The translations under genes and the position numbers were made by a program. Positions 1-6,067 of a stretch of DNA of 6,089 nucleotides are shown here, piece after piece. This stretch comes from Cyanobacteriota bacterium (lineage in GTDB: Bacteria; Cyanobacteriota; Cyanobacteriia; Phormidesmidales; Phormidesmidaceae): positions 1 to 6,089 of the forward strand of contig JAIXUR010000482.1 of NCBI GenBank assembly GCA_027483425.1. The letters are read 5' to 3'. The notes beneath the pieces are model-generated. The model did not search any database, was not told where the DNA came from, and saw nothing but the letters and a program-made list of their open reading frames with translations. Each line of letters opens with the position of its first letter. The stretch's first letter is position 1.

Positions 1-1
1 A

Positions 2-1642
2 GAGTCATCCCCAGGGGCATCGGGGCTTAGGGCGTGGACAATCAGGCCATCGGCGTTGGTTCCCGTCCTGGCTGAGGGTGCGGATGGTGTCGAGGCAGAG
101 TTACTCAATACCTCTCCTGAACCCTCCTCTGGCCCCTCTCCTGAACTCTCCCCAGAACCCTCCCCCGCCATCTTGATCGAGGTGCAAACTATTTTGGTGG
201 AGGGCAGTACGGTCTTTAGCCCCGAGGTACTGGCCCAAACCGTGGCCCCCTTTGAGGGCCGAGCCCTCACCTTGCCAGAGCTCCAGGCGGCGGCCAATGC
301 CGTGACCCAGCTCTACCTGAATGCGGGCTACATTACCTCCGAGGCGGTGCTGCCGCCCCAGGTGGATGTGCAGGGGGGAGTGGTCAAACTCCAGGTGATC
401 GAAGGGGAACTGGAGGAGATTCGCGTGGTGGGCACCGATCGCCTGGTGACCTACGTGCAGCAGCGCATTGCCCTGGCGGGTACCCGCCCGCTCAACCAGA
501 ACCGGCTAGAAAGTCAGCTCCAACTGCTGAAGCGTGACCCCCTGTTTGACAATGTGGAAGCCAGTTTGCGCCAGGGCCAGGCCGACGGCAGCAGCATTCT
601 GATTGTGCAGGTTACCGAGGCCGCCGCCATCAGCGGCAGTCTGGGCTTCGATACCCTATCTCCCCCCAGTGTCGGCGAATTTCGCACCGGGGCCACCCTG
701 GAGTACAACAATTTGGCGGGGTGGGGCGATCGCCTGCTGGCCTCGATCTATCGGTCGACCACCGGAGGTTCCTACGCCTACGAACTGTCCTACCTGGTGC
801 CCCTCAACCCAATGGACGGTACGCTGCTGCTGCGGGCGACCCCCAGTAGCTACAGCATTACCGACCCATCGGAGCCCACCTTTGAGCTGGGGCTGCGGGG
901 CTCTACCGAGAGCTACGAAGCCCAGTACCGCCAGCCCCTGATTCGGACACCCCAGGAGGAGCTAGCACTTTCGGCTGGGTTTCGCTACCGCAACGGCTCT
1001 ACCCTCCTGGGGGGCTTTATTACGCCGCCGACGGTGACCAGTGTGGTGAGCTTTGGCCAAGACTACCTGCGGCGCGACGCCAGCGGGGCCTGGGGAGTGC
1101 AGTCCCAGTTTCGGATCGGCACAGGATTGTTCGATGCCACTACCGAGCCAGCCCCTCTTCCCAGCGGAGAGTTTTTTAGCTGGCAGGCTCAGGTACAGCG
1201 CTTGCAGGTGCTGGGCCCCAACCACCAGCTACTGGTGCAGGGGGGAATTCAGCTCACCCCCGATAGCTTGCTGGGGTCAGAACAGTTCTTCATCGGTGGG
1301 GATCAGTCGGTGCGGGGCTACTACCAAAATCAGCGGTATGGGGACAACGGCCTACGGTTTTCGGTGGAAGATCAAATTACCCTGCTGCGGAACGAGGATG
1401 GGTCCTTACTCCTAGGCCTGAATCCGTTTTTGGATCTGGGCTATGTGTGGGCCAGTAACTCCGCCGTTCAAGCCACTGACCAGAACTTTATGCTGGGCAC
1501 CGGGGTAGGGGTGGCGATGTCTCCCCTAGAAAATCTGGATGCTCGCATTGATTTGGGTCTGCCGCTGATTACCTTGAATGAGCTGCCTAGCGATTTTCCC
1601 TCGGGGCTCAGGGTCTATTTTGATATTCGCTATTGGTTTTAG
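2..1642 (+). CDS. Two-partner secretion outer-membrane transporter, TpsB (ShlB/FhaC/HecB family), 5' end missing
   Basis: This protein should sit in the outer membrane and export a large TpsA exoprotein from the periplasm to the cell surface. Numbering from the TTG at 56, residues 19-38 are a Pro/Ser/Glu-rich linker. Residues 41-118 form a first POTRA-like domain and 119-188 a second. From about 192 to the end is an amphipathic beta-barrel with the LEYNNLAGWGDRL strand-loop motif (215-227), the family-defining VRGY (419-422; bases 1310-1321) and a C-terminal aromatic strand ending in Phe. Two POTRAs fit TpsB better than BamA-type Omp85. The frame is open from base 2 and contains no ATG or GTG before the TTG at 56. 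No convincing signal peptide follows that TTG, so translation probably begins upstream of the window. The family call is firm; the substrate is unknown, as no TpsA-like gene is present here. Confidence 0.9.
   Translation, partial: ESSPGASGLRAWTIRPSALVPVLAEGADGVEAELLNTSPEPSSGPSPELSPEPSPAILIEVQTILVEGSTVFSPEVLAQTVAPFEGRALTLPELQAAANAVTQLYLNAGYITSEAVLPPQVDVQGGVVKLQVIEGELEEIRVVGTDRLVTYVQQRIALAGTRPLNQNRLESQLQLLKRDPLFDNVEASLRQGQADGSSILIVQVTEAAAISGSLGFDTLSPPSVGEFRTGATLEYNNLAGWGDRLLASIYRSTTGGSYAYELSYLVPLNPMDGTLLLRATPSSYSITDPSEPTFELGLRGSTESYEAQYRQPLIRTPQEELALSAGFRYRNGSTLLGGFITPPTVTSVVSFGQDYLRRDASGAWGVQSQFRIGTGLFDATTEPAPLPSGEFFSWQAQVQRLQVLGPNHQLLVQGGIQLTPDSLLGSEQFFIGGDQSVRGYYQNQRYGDNGLRFSVEDQITLLRNEDGSLLLGLNPFLDLGYVWASNSAVQATDQNFMLGTGVGVAMSPLENLDARIDLGLPLITLNELPSDFPSGLRVYFDIRYWF
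110..169 (+). repeat. Pro/Ser/Glu-rich short repeat in the TpsB linker
   Basis: The 11-mer CCTCTCCTGAA occurs at 111-121 and again at 135-145, 24 bases apart, followed by a more diverged third copy. It encodes a SPEP/SPEL-type linker before the first POTRA domain. The codon-level similarity suggests slippage or local duplication. A flexible linker is expected here in TpsB proteins, so this is probably a length-variable spacer rather than a functional site. Confidence 0.6.
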
Positions 1643-1644
1643 CC

Positions 1645-4600
1645 ATGGAGCTGCAAGATGCCTTTATTTCCTACGGTCGGACCGACAGCAAAGACTTTGC
1701 TGTGGATCTACATCAGCGGCTGAGGGCGCTAGGCTATAGCGTTTGGCTTGACCAAAACGATATTCCCTTTGCGGTCAACTACCAAACCCATATCGATCGC
1801 AGTATTGAAAAATGCCATAGCGTCATTTTTATCATCAGCCCCCACTCGGTGAACTCGCCCTACTGCACCGAGGAACTGGATCAGGCTTTGCGCTACCACA
1901 AGCACATTATTCCCCTCATGCACGTGGGGGAGATTTCTCGCGAGACCTGGCAGCAGCGCAACCCCCAGGGCACCGAAGTCGACTGGGTCGAGTACCAGGC
2001 CAAGGGGCTGCACAACACCAACCGCAAAATCCACCCCGGCATTACCAAGCTCAACCGGATCAACTGCCGTGACGGTATTGATGACCCCGATCAATATCTG
2101 GAACAGGTGGTGCAAACCCTGGAAGATCGCAAGCCCTTTGTACACCAGCACACCCAGTACCTGGTCAAGGCCTTAACCTGGGTGCAAAACCAGCGGCCAG
2201 CGCGCTATTTGCTCACCGGGGCCGAGCGCGAGGCGGCGGAGGCCTGGCTTAAACAGGCCTTTGAGGACGATCCGCCCTTTTGCCAGCCCACCCATCTCCA
2301 CGGGGAGTTTATTACCAGCAGCACTAAGTATGCCGATGGCCGATCGGCCCAGGTCTTTCTCTGCTACGCCGCCGCTGAGGACGCTGAATCAAAAACGTTG
2401 CCCCACCCCAGTGCCCCCTATCTCCCCGAGCCATCGAGCCTGGTGAGCAGTCGATTGCGGTATTACCTGATGCGGGTCGGGTTTACCGTGTGGGATTGGC
2501 GGGAAGATTTGGCTTCGGGCGATCGCATCCAAAGCGCCATTGCCCAGGGTATTGAAGGGGCCGACAACCTGGTGTTTCTGCTCTCCCCTGAATCGGTGCG
2601 GTCAGAGCGCTGTTTGGAGGAACTCAGCTACGCCCTCAGCCTGAATAAGCGAGTGATTCCGGTGTTGACCGAGGACTTGGCTCTCGACACAATTCCGGCG
2701 GCGCTGAACAATGTACAGCTCATCGAGATCAGCGCCGCCGATGGCCCCTTGGCCACCCAGGCGGGGAGTCGCCAGCTGATCGCCACCCTGCGGCAAGATG
2801 CGGCCTACCTGCGAGCCCACAAGCTCCTACTGATTGCGGCGCTCAAGTGGGAGCGGCAGCGCCGCAACCCCAGCGTGCTGCTGCGAGGTGGGGAGCTGCG
2901 CCAGGCCCAAGATTGGCTCAAGGCCGCCCAGTCTCGGCCCCGCTACGCCCCCGTTGAACTCCAGACCCAGTTTGTGGCCGAGAGCCTGACCCAGCCCGCC
3001 GCCCAGACCCTTGACGTTTTTCTGATCGCTGACCCAGCCGATTTAGACTTTGCCCGTCGCCTCAATAACACCCTGCAATTACAGAGCAAAAGCACCTGGT
3101 TTGATCAATCTGTCAGGGTCGGCACCGGCGATGGGCTGGCCATGGTGGACGAGGCCCTGGAAAATGCCCAAAACTGCCTGGTGGTGGTGTCTCCCCAATG
3201 CCTGGAAAATCCCCGCTGCCTGGCTGATCTGGGCTATGCCCAGACCCTTCAAAAGCGCATTGTGGCCGTGTCCGATGGGCCGATGGACCGCAGTCAACTG
3301 CCCCCGGCCCTGGCCCATTGCCCGGTCGTCAACTTCCAAGACCATGAGGGCGACTACTCCTCTAACTTTGGGGCGCTGTACCGTATTCTCGAAAGCGATG
3401 CCGACCATGTGGATCGACACACGCGCCTGCTGGTAAGAGCCCTAGAGTGGGACAATGCCGGGCGCGACCCCAGCCTGCTGCTGCGGGGTAAGGCCCTGGA
3501 CCAGGCCAACACCTGGCTAGCCCAGGCCAAGGGCAAAGTACCGGCCCCCAACCAAACGCAGCTCGACTACCTAGGGGCCAGCCGTGAGCTGCCGTTTCGC
3601 AAGGTGAAGTGGCGGTCTGTGGGACTAGCCAGTGGAGTCGTTACCCTGGCCCTAGCAGCCCTGCGCCTGGCCGGGGGCCTACAGCCGCTGGAGCTGGCCG
3701 CCTACGATGCCCTGATGCGGCGTCGCCCCAGCGAGCCCCAGGACGCTCATCTGCTGATTGTAGCCGTCGACGAAACCAGCGGCGACTGGCTGCGGGGGCA
3801 GATCAAGCAGGGCCTTTACCCGCCAGGGTTGGGCACGATCCCCGACGGGGCGCTGGAGCAGGTGCTGGACATTCTCTCAGCCCACGACCCGGCGGCGATT
3901 GGCCTGGATTTTTACCGCGATTTTCCGGCCACCCCGGCCCTGGCGGCCCGCATGGAGCAGAGCGATATCTTGTTTGGCATCTGCAAGGCCACCTACCAAG
4001 ACACAGCGGTCGAGCAGCCCCCCGAACTGCCCAGTCGCCAGGTCGGGTTCAACGACTTTGCGGTCGATGCCAATAACTTTGTCCGCCGCCACTACCTCAA
4101 GCAGGAGGCCGACCCCCCCAACTGTGATACCGCCGAGGCCTTTAGCCTTCGCCTTGCCCGGCACTACCTGGCGGATCAGGGCGTGGACTATACCGATCCC
4201 TTTCTGCCGGATGGCGGCATTCAGGACATGGCCTTTGGCTCGGTGCGCGTGCCCCAGCTGTGGTCTGGTGGTCTTCTTACTAGTCAGACCGGTGGCTATA
4301 GCCCCCTGCGACGGGATGACTTCGTTGGCTACCAGACCCTGGTGAACTATCGCACTTACCAGGGCGACCCCAACCAGTTTGCCCCCCAGGTGACGCTCCA
4401 GGAATTGATGACGGGTCAGTTTGATCCATCTCTGATCACGGGGCGAATTGTGCTGATTGGCTACAAAGACCTGACCGATCGCAATGCCGACTCGTACAAT
4501 ACTCCCCTAGGTCAGCTGCCTGGGGTGGTGGTACATGGCCAGATGGTCAGCCAGCTGGTGAGTGCCGCCCAAGAGAATCGTAAGCTGCTGTGGTGGTGGC

Positions 4601-4845
4601 CGGTGTGGGCCGAGACCCTGTGGATTGGCCTATGGGCATTGGTCGGCGGCCTGGTGGTACGACAGCTGGTGCGGCTCAGGTTCCTAGCCGCAGGGGCCAC
4701 TGCGGCCCTAGTGGTGCTGGTAGGCCTCAGCTATGCAGCCTTAACCTTCGCCGGTGGCTGGCTGCCCCTGGTTCCGGCCCTATTGGCTGGGCTAGGCACC
4801 GCCGGGTTGGTCGCCTACCTCAACCGTCGAGTACGTAATCCGTAG
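1645..4845 (+). CDS. Triple TIR-domain / CHASE2 transmembrane receptor protein (1066 aa)
   Basis: This is a predicted inner-membrane signalling protein with its output domains at the N-terminus. TIR1 covers about residues 4-162 (FISY box at 7-10; CTEEL at 74-78), TIR2 about 235-385 (CLEEL at 323-327) and TIR3 about 455-582 (CLADL at 525-529). Similar helical modules follow each one (166-226, 388-447, 588-647). Then come TM1 (about 656-678), a CHASE2 domain (about 672-978) and TM2-4 (about 981-1005, 1013-1037, 1039-1059). CHASE2 hallmarks are LELAAYDALMRRRP (682-695), LLIVAVDE, AIGLDFYRDF, the ITGRIVLIGY strand (931-940) and PGVVVHGQMV (959-968). Arginines between TM2 and TM3 and at the C-terminus suit a cytosolic N-terminus and periplasmic CHASE2. 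TIR domains act as NADases or scaffolds; which applies here is unknown. The glutamate that aligns with the SARM1 catalytic Glu is present in TIR1 (E77) and TIR2 (E326) but is D528 in TIR3. I chose the ATG at 1645, two bases after the tpsB stop, because it starts directly at the first TIR strand; a TTG at 1633 would add four residues. No clear Shine-Dalgarno is visible. Confidence 0.9.
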   Translation: MELQDAFISYGRTDSKDFAVDLHQRLRALGYSVWLDQNDIPFAVNYQTHIDRSIEKCHSVIFIISPHSVNSPYCTEELDQALRYHKHIIPLMHVGEISRETWQQRNPQGTEVDWVEYQAKGLHNTNRKIHPGITKLNRINCRDGIDDPDQYLEQVVQTLEDRKPFVHQHTQYLVKALTWVQNQRPARYLLTGAEREAAEAWLKQAFEDDPPFCQPTHLHGEFITSSTKYADGRSAQVFLCYAAAEDAESKTLPHPSAPYLPEPSSLVSSRLRYYLMRVGFTVWDWREDLASGDRIQSAIAQGIEGADNLVFLLSPESVRSERCLEELSYALSLNKRVIPVLTEDLALDTIPAALNNVQLIEISAADGPLATQAGSRQLIATLRQDAAYLRAHKLLLIAALKWERQRRNPSVLLRGGELRQAQDWLKAAQSRPRYAPVELQTQFVAESLTQPAAQTLDVFLIADPADLDFARRLNNTLQLQSKSTWFDQSVRVGTGDGLAMVDEALENAQNCLVVVSPQCLENPRCLADLGYAQTLQKRIVAVSDGPMDRSQLPPALAHCPVVNFQDHEGDYSSNFGALYRILESDADHVDRHTRLLVRALEWDNAGRDPSLLLRGKALDQANTWLAQAKGKVPAPNQTQLDYLGASRELPFRKVKWRSVGLASGVVTLALAALRLAGGLQPLELAAYDALMRRRPSEPQDAHLLIVAVDETSGDWLRGQIKQGLYPPGLGTIPDGALEQVLDILSAHDPAAIGLDFYRDFPATPALAARMEQSDILFGICKATYQDTAVEQPPELPSRQVGFNDFAVDANNFVRRHYLKQEADPPNCDTAEAFSLRLARHYLADQGVDYTDPFLPDGGIQDMAFGSVRVPQLWSGGLLTSQTGGYSPLRRDDFVGYQTLVNYRTYQGDPNQFAPQVTLQELMTGQFDPSLITGRIVLIGYKDLTDRNADSYNTPLGQLPGVVVHGQMVSQLVSAAQENRKLLWWWPVWAETLWIGLWALVGGLVVRQLVRLRFLAAGATAALVVLVGLSYAALTFAGGWLPLVPALLAGLGTAGLVAYLNRRVRNP
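1654..3585 (+). repeat. Three protein-level repeats of TIR domain plus helical module
   Basis: The N-terminal two-thirds of the TIR-CHASE2 protein is built from three units of TIR domain plus an alpha-helical module. The modules lie at 2140-2322, 2806-2985 and 3406-3585. They share the pattern H-x-LL-x-x-AL-x-W, then R-[DN]-PS-[VL]-LLRG, then A-x-x-WL-x-x-A, then LQ/TQ-x-[FY]-[VL]-x-[AE]S. Units 2 and 3 are in exact register: PSVLLRG at residues 409-415 and PSLLLRG at 609-615, a 200-residue (600-bp) period with similarity still visible in the DNA. Unit 1 is more diverged (RYLLTG at 187-192). From general knowledge, similar helical stretches follow the NTPase or TIR part of large cyanobacterial TIR/nSTAND-WD40 proteins; I could not check this. 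Confidence 0.8.
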
Positions 4846-4849
4846 AAAG

Positions 4850-4884
4850 TTTTGAATTTTGAACTTTGAACTTTGAATTTTGAA
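4850..4884. repeat. Five tandem heptamers, (T/C)TTTGAA
   Basis: Five uninterrupted 7-bp units run TTTTGAA, TTTTGAA, CTTTGAA, CTTTGAA, TTTTGAA, starting five bases after the stop codon of the TIR-CHASE2 gene. Only the first base of the unit varies. Short AT-rich heptamers like these (STRR-type repeats) are well known between genes of cyanobacteria. Each unit contains TTGAA, which resembles part of a -35 element. A very weak promoter reading is TTGAAT at 4873-4878, 16 bases, then CAAAAT at 4895-4900; I do not call it as a promoter. Confidence 0.85.
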
Positions 4885-4900
4885 CCTAAGCATTCAAAAT
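4877..4900. repeat. Short AT-rich inverted repeat at the end of the heptamer array
   Basis: ATTTTGAA (4877-4884) and TTCAAAAT (4893-4900) are perfect 8-bp reverse complements around the 8-base loop CCTAAGCA. The stem is AT-rich and has no following T-tract, so it is a poor intrinsic terminator. It may be a fossil of a heptamer copied in the opposite orientation, or a protein-binding site. Confidence 0.4.
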
Positions 4901-4915
4901 CCCCCCCTCCCTCCC
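4901..4915 (-). other. Potential G-quadruplex motif on the minus strand
   Basis: The + strand reads C7-T-C3-T-C3, so the minus strand reads GGGAGGGAGGGGGGG, which gives four G-triplets with one-base loops. It lies between the heptamer array and the chosen start of the secreted TPR-like gene, on the template strand of that gene. It matches the G-quadruplex pattern exactly; whether it folds or regulates anything is unknown. Confidence 0.45.
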
Positions 4916-4954
4916 GGTCTGCTCCCTCCTGAACCGTCCTTCGCTGCCCTGACT

Positions 4955-5977
4955 ATGGCTCCTGTGCTAAACCGCCCGCCCTTCTCGCCCCTGAGGTTTC
5001 CTCTGCTCTGGGTCGCTGGCCTGCTGGGGATAGCGCTGCTGGTGCTACCGCCCGCTCCACCGGCCCAGGCGGGGGTGTTTAGTTTTTTGCTGGGCGGGCG
5101 GGAAAATCGCGGCGGGCGGGTGCCCAACCGCCAGCAGGGTGGAGGGGTGCGGGCCGGTCGGGTCGCCGGTGGGTTTGATGCCACCTTGCCTTACATCATT
5201 AGCCCCCGTAATACCTTTGAAGCCAGCGACCGGTTCACCATTCGCTGGCACCCGGTGGATGGGGTTGAAACCTATACGGTGCGGCTGTGGCAGTGGCAAG
5301 ACGCCAACGGTGGGCGGCAGCGGATCCTGTGGGAAACCACGACCTCTGATGCTGCGGTGGTCTACGGGGGTGACCCGTCCTTGGCCCCGGAGTCGTTTTA
5401 CTCGGTGGAGGTGATTACCGACCAGGGGGTGACGTCCGATCTAGACGCGGGCTGCGCGATCGCCGGGTTTGCGGTGCTGTTTCCTGAGACGCGATCGCGC
5501 CTGGAGGCCGATCTCGCTAGCCTCAATCCGGCCACCCTCACCCCCGAGGAACTGGCCCTGGCCAAGGCCCAGATCTACCTGGCCTACCAAATGCTCAATG
5601 CCGCCATCGACAGCCTGGCTACCCAAGCGGCCGCCGACCCCACTGCCACCTTGGCCCTGGCCCTGGGAGACCTCTACAGTTTCGCCGGGCTCAACACCCT
5701 GGCCGCCGAACAGTACAGCCTGGCCCTAGCCCTGGCCCCCGACGACCCACTTTGGCAGGCGATCGCCCTTGAGGGTCTGGGAGAACTGGCGGTGCTTCAA
5801 AACGACATTGAGGCCGCCCTGCCCCCGCTGCGCCAGGCTCAGTTCAACTATGATTTAGCCGACAATGGCATCAGGGCGAACCAGGTGGAAACCCGCATTG
5901 CACTGCTGCAAAAGGCCCAGCAGCTCGACATTCCCCCCACCGATGACCTGGAGGTTTGCGAGGCCCCTCCCGGATAA
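4955..5977 (+). CDS. Exported protein with fibronectin-III-like and TPR-like regions (340 aa), function unknown
   Basis: From the ATG at 4955 the protein opens with a good Sec signal peptide: an N-region containing Arg, a hydrophobic core PLLWVAGLLGIALLVLPP (residues 16-33) and a cleavage site AQA|G after residue 39. The mature protein starts with a Gly/Arg-rich low-complexity stretch (about 46-74). A beta-sandwich domain resembling fibronectin III follows (about 77-158; IRWHPVDGVETYTVRLW at 96-112, then a Leu/Ala-Pro turn and SFYSVEVIT). A helical region of TPR-like pairs fills about 180-325 (for example TLALALGDLYSFAGLNTLAA, then EQYSLALALAPDDPLW). The frame opens further upstream at a TTG (4880), but that codon lies inside the heptamer array and would place 25 Pro-rich residues before the signal peptide, so I reject it. 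The protein is likely periplasmic or secreted. The layout recalls other cyanobacterial envelope proteins that pair a beta-domain with TPRs, but I recognise no named family. It may be co-transcribed with the TIR-CHASE2 gene 109 bp upstream. Confidence 0.75.
   Translation: MAPVLNRPPFSPLRFPLLWVAGLLGIALLVLPPAPPAQAGVFSFLLGGRENRGGRVPNRQQGGGVRAGRVAGGFDATLPYIISPRNTFEASDRFTIRWHPVDGVETYTVRLWQWQDANGGRQRILWETTTSDAAVVYGGDPSLAPESFYSVEVITDQGVTSDLDAGCAIAGFAVLFPETRSRLEADLASLNPATLTPEELALAKAQIYLAYQMLNAAIDSLATQAAADPTATLALALGDLYSFAGLNTLAAEQYSLALALAPDDPLWQAIALEGLGELAVLQNDIEAALPPLRQAQFNYDLADNGIRANQVETRIALLQKAQQLDIPPTDDLEVCEAPPG
5456..5498. repeat. Two HIP1 octamers (GCGATCGC) 35 bp apart
   Basis: GCGATCGC occurs at 5456-5463 and 5491-5498, inside the secreted TPR-like gene. 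Further copies lie at 726-733, 2519-2526 and 5759-5766. This palindrome (HIP1) is greatly over-represented in many cyanobacterial genomes, and it is the strongest DNA-level sign of the host phylum. No specific function is assigned to these copies. Confidence 0.85.
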
Positions 5978-6045
5978 ACGATGCCCCGCCTGTCCCCGAT
6001 TCCTGAGGTAGGACAGAGGTTCCCGATACGGAGATCCCCGATACA

Positions 6046-6067
6046 GGGCAGACACAGGGGTCTGCCC
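6046..6067. repeat. GC-rich palindrome, REP-like
   Basis: GGGCAGAC (6046-6053) and GTCTGCCC (6060-6067) are perfect 8-bp reverse complements around the 6-base loop ACAGGG, which would give a stable hairpin in either strand. From general knowledge, palindromes built on GGGCAGAC/GTCTGCCC are frequent between cyanobacterial genes, so this is probably a REP-type element. It could still slow or end transcription from the upstream gene. Confidence 0.6.

Noticed and set aside
1..30. End of an upstream gene in frame 1 (stop TAG at 28-30)
   Set aside because: Only nine codons are visible and they give no evidence of coding, while the tpsB frame is open over the same bases.
111..169. Short repeats at the 5' end as a CRISPR or regulatory array
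   Set aside because: They are in frame, encode a Pro/Ser/Glu linker, and show no regular repeat-spacer structure.
1633..1647. TTG at 1633 as the start of the TIR-CHASE2 gene
   Set aside because: It would overlap the tpsB end and add only four residues; the ATG at 1645 directly precedes the first TIR strand.
1729..2151. Minus-strand 140-codon frame opposite TIR1
   Set aside because: Antisense shadow of a conserved domain; no start context or family resemblance of its own.
3609..4076. Plus-strand 155-codon frame inside the CHASE2 coding region
   Set aside because: It is an alternative frame of a strongly supported CHASE2 domain, and its composition (Gly/Pro/Arg/Ala-rich) is what GC-rich out-of-frame reading gives.
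5855..6055. Minus-strand open frame of about 66 codons across the end of the secreted gene and the right-edge repeats
   Set aside because: More than half lies antisense to the secreted protein and the rest reads through the repeat region; the product has no recognisable domain.
6046..6067. Palindrome as an intrinsic terminator of the secreted gene
   Set aside because: The stem is good but no T-tract follows on either side, and the sequence looks like a dispersed REP-type repeat.
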